Source: Candidatus Fermentithermobacillaceae bacterium (GTDB lineage Bacteria; Bacillota; Sulfobacillia; Fermentithermobacillales; DUSS01). From it: 64,000 bases of DNA. The notes under the pieces are model-generated. The model had not been told where the DNA came from, made no database searches, and saw only the letters and a list, made by a program, of their open reading frames with translations. Below, piece by piece: positions 46,551 to 55,886 of the stretch. The DNA lies in assembly GCA_014896535.1 (NCBI GenBank), contig JADBKE010000007.1:194571-258570 (forward strand), in the 5' to 3' direction. The translations under genes were made by a program, and so were the position numbers. Each line of letters opens with the position of its first letter. The first letter of the stretch is position 1.

Positions 46551-47282
46551 AGACCAGAGAAGCGCTGTAGATGCCAGGTTGTTGATGAGCCTGGGCCACC
46601 CGCCTGTGTGAAAAGCTATGGCCTCGATGGCCTGGTCGGTGAAGATTGGTGTCACCGCACCTGCAAGCCTCAGCCTGTGGTCGAGATAGCCCTTGACCTC
46701 ATCTTTGTCCAGGGGCTCGAACTTGTACTGGACGATGATCCGCTGCGCCAGGGGTTGTGCCTGGTTGAGTCTGAGGCGTGATTGGAAGAAAGGCAAGCCC
46801 GACAGGATGAGGACGAAGGGGTTTTTCGAGTCCATGGAGAAGTTGAAGATCATGGCCAGGTCGAGGAGGAAGTCTGAACGGGCGAGGTGCATCTCGTCCA
46901 TGATGAAGACGGGGGTAATCTTCTTGTCATAGTACAGATGCCCGACTGCCTTCTGGATCTGGCCGAAGAGGTCCACCTTCCGAAAGCGAGGCTCCTCACC
47001 CAGACCGGCTGCGATCGCCCTGTACATGTCCATGGTGGTTCCCGTAGAAAGGGGTAAATAGACTGCCCTGTAGAGCGAGGGATTGAGGCTTTCTGCGGCC
47101 GACCTCAAGGCATAGGTTTTGCCACAGCCCGGTTCACCGAGGATCACGCCAATGCCCCTGGTTTCGATGAGGTACCTGATGCGGGCCAAGGCCTCTTTGA
47201 ACCCCCTCGAAGGGAAATGGTCCTGAGGCCGAATGTCCTTGGTAAACGGGTCCTGAGAAAGTGAGTAGAATGCCCTGTACAT
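46548..47282 (-). CDS. ExeA/TniB-like AAA ATPase of a transposon
   Basis: A 244-residue AAA protein: Walker A GEPGCGKTYAL, Walker B VFIMDEMHLA, sensor ILSGLPFFQSRL, and a C-terminal helical lid (TGGWPRLINNLASTALLWS). FYSLSQDPFTKDIRPQDHF at the N-terminus is typical for the ExeA-like partner of rve/Mu-type transposases. It probably helps the transposase select targets. The partner transposase just upstream is reduced to its two ends, so the element is likely immobile. The ORF appears complete. Confidence 0.88.
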   Translation of the reverse strand: MYRAFYSLSQDPFTKDIRPQDHFPSRGFKEALARIRYLIETRGIGVILGEPGCGKTYALRSAAESLNPSLYRAVYLPLSTGTTMDMYRAIAAGLGEEPRFRKVDLFGQIQKAVGHLYYDKKITPVFIMDEMHLARSDFLLDLAMIFNFSMDSKNPFVLILSGLPFFQSRLRLNQAQPLAQRIIVQYKFEPLDKDEVKGYLDHRLRLAGAVTPIFTDQAIEAIAFHTGGWPRLINNLASTALLWS

Positions 47283-47285
47283 GAT

Positions 47286-47713
47286 TCATTCCTCCTCCGC
47301 ATCCAGGCAAGACAGGCGAAGAGGCGGCTTTTTCCTTTTGACCCTGGCGTTTTCGTGGAGATTTACTGGTCTTGTCCTCGCCACCTCCACGCCTTCGTCG
47401 TAGATGAGGACTTCGCTCAAATCGTCCGGGTCGAATCTGACCTCCACCCTCTTGCCGATGAGCGCCGGAGGCACTTCGAAGAGATGGTTCTGTACGGATA
47501 TGGTGGAGTCGTGACGCACCTTGCGGATTTCCCTTCGGAGGAAAAGAGGATCCAGGATCGACGGGTCGTCCAGCATCGTCCGCACGCAGGGCACAGAAGC
47601 CTCGGAATCCAAACCTGTACTTCGAGGTCCTCCCTCGCTGCATACGGCAGGTACCATCCATGGCGCTTCAGATTCACTTCCCTCCGGCAAACAGGGCATT
47701 CGCGAGGGAGCAT
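47286..47713 (-). pseudogene. Mu/rve-type transposase with internal deletion
   Basis: ATG 47713 opens with RECPVCRREVNLKRHGWYLP and LLCPACGRCWTTRRSW, a DUF6431-like zinc-ribbon N-terminus. The frame then shifts into FLRREIRKVRHDSTISVQNH and IGKRVEVRFDPDDLSEVLIY, the beta-barrel end of Mu-like transposases. The whole DDE core between is missing. It ends 3 bases before the AAA gene. Confidence 0.75.
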
Positions 47714-47726
47714 TCTAGCTGTGGGG

Positions 47727-48128
47727 ATGGTCTTTGACCTGGGGCTCGCGTTCGTCGTAAGGCAGACCGCGCAAACTGCATGCGACATGGGCGCCCTTGT
47801 CGTGGTGCAGGAGCTCTACTGGGATCACCTGGCCGACGGAATTGTGGTGATAAACACGGTGGCGGCCAGGCAACAGGCCGCCGACGTCACCTTTGCCAAC
47901 CTTGCGCCCGTGGTCAGGAAAGCGCTTATAACCAAGCCCGTCATTTCAATCGCTGTGAGCAACCCCGTGGGAGGAACGGGCGATACCGGAACAGGAGAGC
48001 CCGCTGTGATGGTAGAAGCTTCCGTGACGGTCGGGACGTTCTTCCTTCGCTGGCTTCCTTGTCTCACTGGTGGCATCCCGATGACCGTTCGCGCAGAGCC
48101 AAGGCGCGTCAAAAGAACCAGCTGGTAA
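47727..48128 (+). pseudogene. TadE/TadG-like protein fragment
   Basis: The frame begins VFDLGLAFVVRQTAQTACDMGA, resembling the start of Tad pilus-like proteins just after their membrane helix, and continues with a TVAARQQAADVTFANLAP segment for about 130 residues. The membrane helix itself is missing, apparently removed by the transposon whose end lies at about 47715. The family call is tentative. Confidence 0.4.
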
Positions 48129-48210
48129 AACTGTTTGGATGCCACCGCATCGGAGCAATTAAATAAAAGGGTTCTGTAAATATGTAGGACGTGAAGAAGG
48201 CATTTCCGTT

Positions 48211-48639
48211 ATGGCGAAGAATAGACTTGTGTCAGCTTCGAGTCCGGCAAATGCGAGGCTACGGGGAGGTGATCTCTACCCATGCTTTATGTTTGCAGGA
48301 ATCGACGAGGTCCGCCTCGGCAACATTTTCGATTTCGACGAAGATGATTTCCGAAAGCGGAGGGAAGACTTTATCCGAGCCTCTCGTAAGTCGAACCGCG
48401 AGGATTGCGGTTCTTGTTGGGCGGCCAATATCTGTGGCGGCTGTATGGGCAGTGCCTTCTGGGCCTCCGGGCGTCTCACCGGTAACGACCCCTCGTGGTG
48501 CGAGTTCCAGAGGGAGACCATCGCCTACGTCGCTGAGAAGATTGCCAGACTTCACAGTGACAAGATGCTCTGGCAGCGCCTGGCGGACGCGTTTAAGAAC
48601 GCGACGTACGAGGCCGAGCAAAGGGGAGTGATCGTGTGA
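48211..48639 (+). pseudogene. SPASM radical SAM enzyme, C-terminal fragment (locus D)
   Basis: The frame reads GGDLYPCFMFAGIDEVRLGN, then DCGSCWAANICGGCMGSAFW, the end of a SPASM enzyme of the QhpD/SCIFF-maturase style. The radical SAM core is absent; the first 15 codons look random, so the break lies near 48260. The stop overlaps the next gene's start (GTGTGA). It was probably the maturase that served the exporter next door. Confidence 0.8.
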
Positions 48640-50282
48640 TCGGCAATTTTACGTGGATGCTTCCTATAATGCGGAAACACCGCATGCTGACGGTCGCAGT
48701 AGTGGGAATAGGAATGTTTCTCTCTGTGGCCCGCTTGGGCTACCCCTGGGTCCAGAAAATCTTCATAGATTCAGTGATTGCACAGAAAAGAGCCGATCTG
48801 CTGCTCATGGCAGCGGGTCTGTTCGTCGGAGCTGCCGTTCTTGAGATCGGTTCCATGCTGCTCAGTACCTACATATCAGCCCTTTACTCGCAGAGGATAT
48901 TGCTCTGGATCAGGGAAAAGATATACGGGGACTACAGGGCCAGTAGCTATACGACCCAGACCCGGATTGAGCCAGGCAGGGTGGTATCGCTAATGCTTTC
49001 GGATGCCTCATCCGTCAGCGAGACCTTCAACGAGGTGGTTCCCGGCCTGGCCACCACAGTCGGAACACTGGTTGTGAACACGATGGTCCTCATTGCCCTC
49101 AACTACCGCTTGTTCCTTATAGCATTGTTCTTCCTGCCTATTTACCTGCTTGGGCCAAGCCGATTTTCTCCGCTGTTATACGGGCGTGGCCGTGAAATAC
49201 AAGCTTCCGTAGAAAACTTGAATGCTGTTTTGCAGGACGACCTGGCAGGAACAGCTGATATCTACGCTACCGGGACAAGAAGCTGGTCTGTCGAGCGCAT
49301 CCTCCGAGCTGCAAGAGAGATAATGTCAGCCAGCAAGAGGCAAGCGATCGCTCTTCAGCTACTGGGTTCCTCCGTCTTCGGTTCCCTTATCATCTCCCAG
49401 GTGACGCTCCTCCTGGTCGGCGGCTATTTTGTGATCAAGGGCACGATGCAACTGGGAGTTCTTCTGGCCTATGTGAGCTATACGTCGGCCTTCTTCAACT
49501 CGTGCAAAGAAATCTTCCGCGTATCTGCAAGCCTGGCCGGGCCCAAAGCCGCGTGGGACCGGATCGCGGAGTTCCTAAAGACACTAGACCCGATCCCGGG
49601 TACATACGAACCGGCCGAGTTTATGGTTCCGTCGATCCAAATGGAAGGAGTCACTTTTGGATACCGGTCCGACTCGCCGGTAATCCAGGAGGCGAGCTTA
49701 AGCGCGGAAAGAGGTTCGACTCTCTGCGTCGTCGGCCCAAGCGGCTCAGGCAAGAGCACCATTCTGCAGCTGATCGCCGGGTTCTTGAAACCATGGCGGG
49801 GAACGTGTAGGGTATGCGGTCAGGAGGTCTCCGCGGTGCATCCCGACGACCTCAGGCACGTAGTCTCGTATGTCGGACCGAATCCCCGGATCTTCCATGC
49901 CAGTGTAAAGGAAAACATCCTGTTAGGGAGAGAGGTAAGTCTAGAAGCTCTTGCTGCAGCCTGTGAAGTGTCCGGGATTAGCGAGTTCGTCGGCGAGTTG
50001 CCCAACGGGCTCGACACCGTGCTTGGTGACAAAGGCCATGGGCTCAGCTTGGGTCAGCAGCAGAGAGTGGGCCTGGCAAGGGCGTTGGTCGGGAAGCCGA
50101 AGATCCTCATTTTGGACGAAGCCTTGTCCGGGCTGGATGCGAGATTGGCGAACGACGTCTTGACGCGTCTGAAGGCTTTCCAGCGTGATGGCATAATGGT
50201 CCTGGCAACCCATCGATCAGACACGCGGGCGTATGCAGACCGAACCGTCGCTCTCGAGAACGGAAGAATAGTCCCCTTGTAA
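48636..50282 (+). CDS. ABC exporter, fused membrane and ATPase domains (locus D)
   Basis: The 548-residue protein has an N-terminal six-helix exporter domain (about residues 1-310) and a C-terminal ATPase: Walker A GPSGSGKSTI, signature LSLGQQQRVGLARAL, Walker B ILILDEALSGLD and H-loop ATHRSDT. The layout is that of lantibiotic/RiPP exporters without a peptidase domain. GTG 48636 overlaps the radical SAM fragment stop by 4 bases, so it belongs to that peptide locus. Probably homodimeric in the cytoplasmic membrane. Confidence 0.9.
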   Translation: MIGNFTWMLPIMRKHRMLTVAVVGIGMFLSVARLGYPWVQKIFIDSVIAQKRADLLLMAAGLFVGAAVLEIGSMLLSTYISALYSQRILLWIREKIYGDYRASSYTTQTRIEPGRVVSLMLSDASSVSETFNEVVPGLATTVGTLVVNTMVLIALNYRLFLIALFFLPIYLLGPSRFSPLLYGRGREIQASVENLNAVLQDDLAGTADIYATGTRSWSVERILRAAREIMSASKRQAIALQLLGSSVFGSLIISQVTLLLVGGYFVIKGTMQLGVLLAYVSYTSAFFNSCKEIFRVSASLAGPKAAWDRIAEFLKTLDPIPGTYEPAEFMVPSIQMEGVTFGYRSDSPVIQEASLSAERGSTLCVVGPSGSGKSTILQLIAGFLKPWRGTCRVCGQEVSAVHPDDLRHVVSYVGPNPRIFHASVKENILLGREVSLEALAAACEVSGISEFVGELPNGLDTVLGDKGHGLSLGQQQRVGLARALVGKPKILILDEALSGLDARLANDVLTRLKAFQRDGIMVLATHRSDTRAYADRTVALENGRIVPL

Positions 50283-50400
50283 AGTCACCGTTTAGCTCAA
50301 GGAAAGACGTTTGACATTAAACTGCCGGGGGCTGTGATGCCAGTCCCCGGTCGTGTATGCAACCTGATGGTGCCAGACGAAACCACAGGCGGTGACGTTG

Positions 50401-50463
50401 ATGACGAGATACATAGGGCTTGATCTACACAAGGATTTGATATCGGCACCCTGCGCCTTTTGA
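50401..50463 (+). pseudogene. IS110-type transposase N-terminal scrap
   Basis: ATG 50401 opens TRYIGLDLHKDL, the usual start of an IS110-family DEDD transposase (xYVGLDVHK), and stops after 20 codons. Nothing more of the gene follows. Confidence 0.4.
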
Positions 50464-50641
50464 ACATCCATCGCCGCAACGACGCCGGCTACCATGGCAC
50501 CCAGGTAAGTATGCGAGTTGTAAAACACGAGGTGCCTCTTGGGACCGGAGGTGATTTCCTCTTTAGTTCTAGCAAGTCTCCTCAGCACTGCACCGCACCC
50601 AGTTTTTTGGACACGGGTTTGATGCTACATTTCGGTATGGC

Positions 50642-50860
50642 TTAGTCTGCCACCTCCCGCTCGCAAGAAGGTTTCTGCAACACCTCTAGCGGCGTTCTGT
50701 AGCCCAAACGTGCTATGGTCCACGACTTCTTGAATTCCTCAACGAACCTGTCGATCGCTTTGCCCGCTTCAGCCACGTTTTTGAATCTGTTGGGCCAGAT
50801 AACCTGCCCCTTAAGAGTCCTGATAAACCACTCAGCTACTCCGTTACCTTCAGGCTCACA
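50642..50860 (-). pseudogene. IS3/IS481-type transposase C-terminal fragment
   Basis: The minus-strand frame reads PEGNGVAEWFIRTLKGQVIW and SWTIARLGYRTPLEVLQ, the end of an rve integrase core, with the last catalytic Glu at the PEGNGVAE position (AERF motif here AEWF). The upstream DDE part is missing. Confidence 0.75.
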
Positions 50861-51111
50861 TAGGCCGGGGCCGGGACTCCAGACCGTCGGACCTCGCAGA
50901 GGGGTTCAGCTCGACCGGCAAAACGGAGAGGAGATGACGACCTATCCTGAGAATTCCTGAGCATAGTCCAGGAGCTAGCAGACTCCTTGCCCGGCGTCCT
51001 CCTCCGTAGGCTTCAAAAGGAAAGGTCGCGGGACCGAGCTCGGTCCGTCACGCGAGATATGGCCTTGCTTGGAGACATCCGCCAGACTTTCTAATCTCTT
51101 GTCCTCAGGCC

Positions 51112-51892
51112 TTGTCCATGGCCCGGGCGGATCTGGAGTTCACCAATGAAACGACAAGAGTAAAAGCGATAATGAGGCCGATGAAGCCGGGGCTTCAGAA
51201 GACCACGATGCCCGTGGCGACCACAATGCCGACCACCGAGGAACAGAACGTCGGCACGTTGTTTATGATCACGTCGCCGAGGAGATTAGCGTCGTTTATC
51301 ATCGCAGAGACGATCGAGGAGATGTCAGTCTTCGCTCCTTCGCTTCGATCAACGGTCAGATACCGCGCAAAGATGCGTGCCCTTAAGTCTCGCAAGCCTC
51401 TTCCAGAGCTCTTTCATCGGTCCAGGCATCGAGGTTGGCACCGGGTTCGTCCAAAAGGAGGATGTCGGGGCCGGCTAAAAGAGCTCTGGCCACTGCCAGC
51501 CGGGTTTTTTGACCGCCCGACAACCCCGAACCGTCCTCGGATATCACCGTATCAAGGCTACTGGGGAGTTCGTAAACGAACTCGGCACACACCGACTTAA
51601 TCGCCTCATCGATGCCGGCACGCGTAGACTTGGAGCCCAGCAGGAGGTTCTCCCGGATTGACCAGGGAAATGGGAAGGCCTCCTGGGGAACGTAAGTTAC
51701 CTCGAGATTTCGGAGGCTGGCGGGCCATTCGTCTTTGCAGGCGACGTTATGTATGCCGGCGAGGACTTGAGGAGAGTGGTTTTGCCGGACCGGCTTTCCC
51801 CCACGATTACGGTAAAGGAACTCGCGGGGATCCTTTCCCATGTTGGGCTGCGTCTCCTTTCCGCCTTTTGTCGTACAACGGTCGCATGGCAA
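51112..51892 (-). pseudogene. ABC exporter remnants in swapped order
   Basis: The first part (51383-51892) is an ATPase: with one shift it gives [17 protein letters not shown] (Walker A), then [38 protein letters not shown] and [12 protein letters not shown]. The part that follows (51112-51395) is exporter membrane domain (IFARYLTVDRSEGAKTDISS, VVGIVVATGIVVF), normally placed before the ATPase. So either two exporter genes were partly deleted, or a rearrangement reversed the order. Frameshifts make it inactive. Confidence 0.65.
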
Positions 51893-52010
51893 GATCCTTC
51901 TCTTAGGAATCTCGGTAAGGATTTTTCATTCATGCGACTTGGACCAGGCACTCGCGTTACGAAAAAAGGGGCGCGACAACCACCGCGCCCCCATACTGCT
52001 GTCCTCGGTC

Positions 52011-53399
52011 TTAGTAGAAGAAACTCACTACAAACAGAGCCGACACTATCCACATGAGCCAATGAACTTCCTTCGCCCTGCCGGTCAGAGCTTTGGTCAG
52101 CACGTAGGTAACGAACCCGTAGCCGATGCCCCGGGAGATGCTGTAAGTCAGAGGGGTTGCAATTATGGTGATGAAAGCCGGAAAAGCTTCGGAAAAGTCG
52201 GTCCAGTCGATGTCCTTGACCACGGTCATCATGAGGAAGCCGACCACGATCAGCGCCGAAGCCGTAGCTTGAGGCGGTACAATTCCTGCGATGGGCGCAA
52301 ACAACATCGAGAGGAAGAAAAGGATTGCTACTACGACGCTGGTGAGCCCAGTACGACCGCCTTCCGAAACGCCGGCCCCGCTTTCCACATACGTCGTATT
52401 GGAGCTGATTCCAAAGGCACCACCGATGACCGCAGCCAGGGAGTCAACCAGGAGCACCTTCTTGATTCTCGGCAGCTGCCCCTTCTCGTCGAGGAATCCG
52501 GCTTCCCCGCCGATGGCAACCACCGTTCCCATGGTATCGAAGAAGTCGGTCATCAAGAACGCGAAGATGGTGCCGGCCATTCCGAGATTTAAGACCTCGA
52601 CAATATATGGAGCGCCTGTGGCCGGGTTCGTCTTAAATGTGGCAAACAAGGTCGAGAAAGATTCCCGCGTCGGAACGCTCATTACGGTCTCGGGAAGATG
52701 CGCTACACCAAGGGGGATCGCGAAAATCGTGGCGGCAATTATCCCGAGGAGAATCGCCCCTTTAACTTTCCTGGTCATCAACACCGCCGTGAGTAACGTT
52801 CCGAAAACCGCAACCCAGACCCCTTTGTCCTTCAAACTGCCGAACGTCACCAGCGTAGCCGGGTGCGCCACTATAATCTTGCCGCCCTCAAGTCCCAGAG
52901 TCGCAACGAAAAGCCCGATGCCAACCCCGATGGCCCGCTTCATCGAAAGCGGAATGGCGTTCATCACGGCTTCACGGATGTTGGTCAGCACAAGGATGGT
53001 TACTATCACACCCTCGATTACGACTACTCCCATAGCCGCCTGCCAGGGAATCCCAAGCCCTTTGACCAGGCTGAAAGTCACAACTCCGTTGAGGCCCATT
53101 CCCGCAGCGACGGCAAAGGGGTAGTTCGTTACGAGGCCCATCATCAGAGTGTTGATGCCGGCCGCCAGAGCCGTGGCAGTGATGGCCGGTCCCTTCGGGA
53201 CCCCCGCGATTTCGAGGATGGACGGGTTCACGAAGATGACGTAGGCCATCGTCATGAATGTGGCGAGTCCTGCGAGGATTTCTGTGTGGACATCCGTCTT
53301 GTTCTCGCGAAGATGAAAAAACCGCTCGAGAAAACCTTCACTTGCGCCTGCGCCGGCGGCACCTTTGCTTGCGGCGCCTATCCCCTTACTCGAAGCCAC
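52011..53399 (-). CDS. NCS2-family purine permease (AzgA/PbuG-like)
   Basis: The 462-residue membrane protein has the AzgA-like NCS2 pattern: FFHLRENKTDVHTEILAGL at the N-terminus, AAGMGLNGVVTFSL, DFFDTMGTVVAIGGEAGFLD and TYVESGAGVSEGGRTGL. About 12-14 hydrophobic segments are visible. Relatives take up guanine, hypoxanthine or adenine by proton symport. GTG 53399 has AAGGAGG at 7 bases. No purine riboswitch consensus was found in the 160-base leader. It is the first stable gene right of the accessory region. Confidence 0.92.
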   Translation of the reverse strand: MASSKGIGAASKGAAGAGASEGFLERFFHLRENKTDVHTEILAGLATFMTMAYVIFVNPSILEIAGVPKGPAITATALAAGINTLMMGLVTNYPFAVAAGMGLNGVVTFSLVKGLGIPWQAAMGVVVIEGVIVTILVLTNIREAVMNAIPLSMKRAIGVGIGLFVATLGLEGGKIIVAHPATLVTFGSLKDKGVWVAVFGTLLTAVLMTRKVKGAILLGIIAATIFAIPLGVAHLPETVMSVPTRESFSTLFATFKTNPATGAPYIVEVLNLGMAGTIFAFLMTDFFDTMGTVVAIGGEAGFLDEKGQLPRIKKVLLVDSLAAVIGGAFGISSNTTYVESGAGVSEGGRTGLTSVVVAILFFLSMLFAPIAGIVPPQATASALIVVGFLMMTVVKDIDWTDFSEAFPAFITIIATPLTYSISRGIGYGFVTYVLTKALTGRAKEVHWLMWIVSALFVVSFFY

Positions 53400-53805
53400 T
53401 TTTCATCCTCCTTCTTCATTATTTGATCAGGCCAGATGCTGTGACGCTGTAGTTGGGAGGCTCGTTAGAACCTCCACAGTTTCAATCATATCGATCACGG
53501 ACGAGCTTCTCAATAAGTTTTTTCGCTATTCCGCGGGTGTCAAAAAATGACGACAGATTGGAGAATAGTACAGAAAATTAGCAGCGCGGAGGCCGGTTTG
53601 CCTCAGGCAGCAGGTACTCACGGGCACATGTATCGCGGTCCTATCAGAGGCGGAAGGGCCGATTCGAGGTGGGGCGACCGCGTGGAGGGGAGCGCAGCAT
53701 GCAGCGGACTTTTGTTATACAGCTTCGCCGCTTCGCCCGTGCAGGCCCTCCCGCGCGATCCCGCGCGCAGTTAGACCTCCCATTCTCCGGTCACGCGTTC
53801 ATCCC
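53400..53805. other. Intergenic stretch between permease and ZIP gene
   Basis: About 400 bases. The left 160 bases form the leader of the NCS2 permease, with GAGGTTC/GAGCCTC complementary stretches near 53455-53475 that could make a small hairpin. The rest holds no gene I can support. Confidence 0.4.
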
Positions 53806-54546
53806 TCACCCCAAAACATTGTCCAGCACCATCATGAGGAAGAAACCCAGCACCACACCCCACGTGGCCTCCCGCTGATGGCCTTCCCGGTGGCTCTCGG
53901 GGATCATCTCGTCGGAAACCACGTACAGCATAGCTCCGGCGGCAAAGCCCAGAGCCCACGGCAGAATCCCCGCGGCCAGTCTCACGAGCGCTGCTCCCAA
54001 AAAGCCGGCTATAGGCTCGACCAACCCGGTTAAAGCGGCATAACACACTGCCCGGCTGTGCTTGTATCCTTCTCGAACAAGCGGTGCGGCCACGGCAAGC
54101 CCTTCGGGCATGTTCTGTAGTCCGATGGCTGCGGCCAGGACCACGCCAGCAGCGGGATCTCCGGAACCGAAAACCACTCCCACCGACATGCCTTCCGGGA
54201 AGTTGTGAATGGTGATCGCCAGTATCAGGAGCCAAACTCGCGCGAGGCGAGAAGAAGGCCCTTCTCTTCCCGCTTGGAAGTGCGTGTGAGGAACATGCCT
54301 ATCGAGCCACGCAATCAAAGCGGCACCCAGCAACAGTCCTCCGCCTGCCGGAATAACGCCTCCTCCTTCCAGAGCGGGTACGAGAAGACTGAAGGCGGTT
54401 GCCGCCAACATCACACCCGCCGCCAGGCCGAGCATACCGTCGAGACAGCGCCGAGAGACGCCGCCCTTAAGAACGAGGACGGGCAAGGCCCCTATTCCGG
54501 TAGCAAGCCCGGCGACGAGGCTCGCCACCAAGCCAGCTACGACCAC
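53806..54546 (-). CDS. ZIP-family metal transporter
   Basis: A 246-residue ZIP permease with about eight membrane segments. ITIHNFPEGMSVG and IGLQNMPEGLAV are the metal-binding helices 4 and 5 (HNFPEG signature), and IPESHREGHQRE is a histidine-rich loop near the end. ZIP proteins bring Zn, Fe or Mn into the cytosol. GTG 54546 begins 40 bases beyond the encapsulin-operon terminator on the same strand. If the metal is iron, this would link it to the encapsulin operon; that is speculation. Confidence 0.9.
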   Translation of the reverse strand: MVVAGLVASLVAGLATGIGALPVLVLKGGVSRRCLDGMLGLAAGVMLAATAFSLLVPALEGGGVIPAGGGLLLGAALIAWLDRHVPHTHFQAGREGPSSRLARVWLLILAITIHNFPEGMSVGVVFGSGDPAAGVVLAAAIGLQNMPEGLAVAAPLVREGYKHSRAVCYAALTGLVEPIAGFLGAALVRLAAGILPWALGFAAGAMLYVVSDEMIPESHREGHQREATWGVVLGFFLMMVLDNVLG

Positions 54547-54582
54547 ACCGGTCTCACCCTTCCCTATGCAGCTGCCACCAGC

Positions 54583-54618
54583 AAATCGGGGTCGGGGGTG
54601 AAGCCCTCCCGACCCCGA
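54583..54618 (-). terminator. Terminator after the encapsulin operon
   Basis: TCGGGGTCGGG pairs with CCCGACCCCGA, an 11-bp stem read on the minus strand, followed by TTTGC. It lies 10 bases after the rubredoxin-domain gene and before the ZIP gene. The T-run is short. Confidence 0.6.
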
Positions 54619-54627
54619 ACGGCGGGT

Positions 54628-54966
54628 TTAGCCCCACTTACCTTTCTGCATGTGGCCCTCGAGCTCGGCCTTGACGTTCTGACCCAGCTCCCACGCCGCC
54701 ACCTGCACCTTCTTGGCCAGGGCTACGCACTTAGGATCCAGGGCATCTTGCTCTATGCGGACGGCGATATCCCGCACCTTGTCCAGAAGCTCGATGAGAG
54801 TCACTTCCAGGAGGTTGGTATACCTGGACCGGTCGATGAGCTTTGCTCGTTCCTCATCGAGCTTCTCATACTTCTCCGCAGGAGCTCCGCACTTGGGACA
54901 CACCGCCGGAGGGGTATTCCCGTCGTGGATATACCCGCATACCGTACAACGCCATTTCATGGTCAT
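54628..54966 (-). CDS. Rubredoxin-domain protein with helical tail
   Basis: A 112-residue protein. Residues 5-28 form a rubredoxin-type iron site (CTVCGYIHDG and CPKCGAP), followed by about 80 residues of helix (YTNLLEVTLIELLDKVRDIAV). It should be a one-electron carrier. As the last gene of the encapsulin operon it is a natural bridge between the flavoprotein reductase and the ferritin-like cargo. No encapsulin loading peptide is seen at its C-terminus (GHMQKGKWG), so it probably works outside the shell. The gap to the encapsulin gene is about 75 bases. Confidence 0.85.
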   Translation of the reverse strand: MTMKWRCTVCGYIHDGNTPPAVCPKCGAPAEKYEKLDEERAKLIDRSRYTNLLEVTLIELLDKVRDIAVRIEQDALDPKCVALAKKVQVAAWELGQNVKAELEGHMQKGKWG

Positions 54967-55040
54967 TCTCCTCCCCCGTTTTTTCTCGCACCCACAAGTG
55001 GCGCTCGCTCAACGGTTTTTTGCCCTTTTCGGACACGCTT

Positions 55041-55883
55041 CTAAGCACCTTCGATAGTGCAAATGGCTTCCGGAGTTTTGATCCGTGGCACGATGGATTC
55101 CATTACTCTGAAGTAGTGCACCAGCCCGCTGCTTTCCAGGTAAAGCGTCAGCACATCCTGACCGACCACCAGATCCGCCACCTGGGGTTGGGGCCATATG
55201 AGCAGGGCACTATCGCCCAGGAGAGGGGAAACGAGCATTTCTCCGCGCACTAGCTTCGCCACTCGGTCCAGTTCCAGAAGTGGCGTCCCCTCCAGCACCC
55301 GGTTGAGATGGGCAAAGGCATCCGGCCCCAGTACGAGGGTGAACGGACCGGGGTAACCGTTGGCCATGAGCTTCTGCACCCCCGCCAGGACGGCCTGGTA
55401 GCCTTGACCAGGCTGTTTCCAGTCTACCCCGTCAACCCTCGCGCGCCCGGGGGCATTCATTAGTCCGGGGATGCCAAGCTCGGTGTCTCCAAAGAATATC
55501 AACCGGTCTTCGGCAGTGGCTACCTCCAGAGCCGCCGCGGCCGGGCGGCCGGTATCAAGCGGCAATTCCTGTCGGCGCGCCCGTTCCAGGTCGCGCCATT
55601 CCAGGCGGAAATCACAAGCCAGGACCGGCACCGGCAACTCGCGCCGTTCAGTTCCGGCCACCGGACCACCCGCCCTATCACCCGTCAAAGACGTGAGGGC
55701 GGTCGTATCGCGGCGAACCCTTTCCACAGGCACGCTCGTCATGCCCGACCCAAAAGGACCGACAAGAGGCAGAAAGCGCCTGCCCACCAGCGCTGCGCGT
55801 GCCGCGTTGATCACCGCTTCATCGATGACCTGCCACTCGGCGTCGGTCAAGGGAGAACCTTCCCGCGACCCGAACTCCGTCAT
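55041..55883 (-). CDS. Encapsulin shell protein (family 1)
   Basis: The 280-residue product matches family 1 encapsulins with the HK97 phage-capsid fold: SPLTDAEWQVIDEAVINAAR, GRRFLPLVGPFGSGMTSVP at residues 34-52, the E-loop region FRLEWRDLERARRQELPLD, and the P-domain ATAEDRLIFFGDTELGIPGL. Length is normal for the family (260-280). It self-assembles into a protein compartment holding cargo with short C-terminal signals. ATG 55883 lies just after the cargo gene stop, with AAAGGAGG inside the cargo gene end. The upstream cargo carries a matching loading peptide. Confidence 0.92.
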   Translation of the reverse strand: MTEFGSREGSPLTDAEWQVIDEAVINAARAALVGRRFLPLVGPFGSGMTSVPVERVRRDTTALTSLTGDRAGGPVAGTERRELPVPVLACDFRLEWRDLERARRQELPLDTGRPAAAALEVATAEDRLIFFGDTELGIPGLMNAPGRARVDGVDWKQPGQGYQAVLAGVQKLMANGYPGPFTLVLGPDAFAHLNRVLEGTPLLELDRVAKLVRGEMLVSPLLGDSALLIWPQPQVADLVVGQDVLTLYLESSGLVHYFRVMESIVPRIKTPEAICTIEGA

Positions 55884-55886
55884 TCC

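Noticed and set aside
50292-50588. 98-codon minus-strand ORF with SHTYLGAMVAGVVAAMDVQK
   Set aside because: One natural-looking stretch, but no family was recognised and no start or ribosome site supports a gene; left as unexplained debris.
53400-53560. Possible purine riboswitch ahead of the NCS2 permease
   Set aside because: The paired loops and the conserved junction bases of the purine aptamer could not be found; the leader has only a small hairpin.
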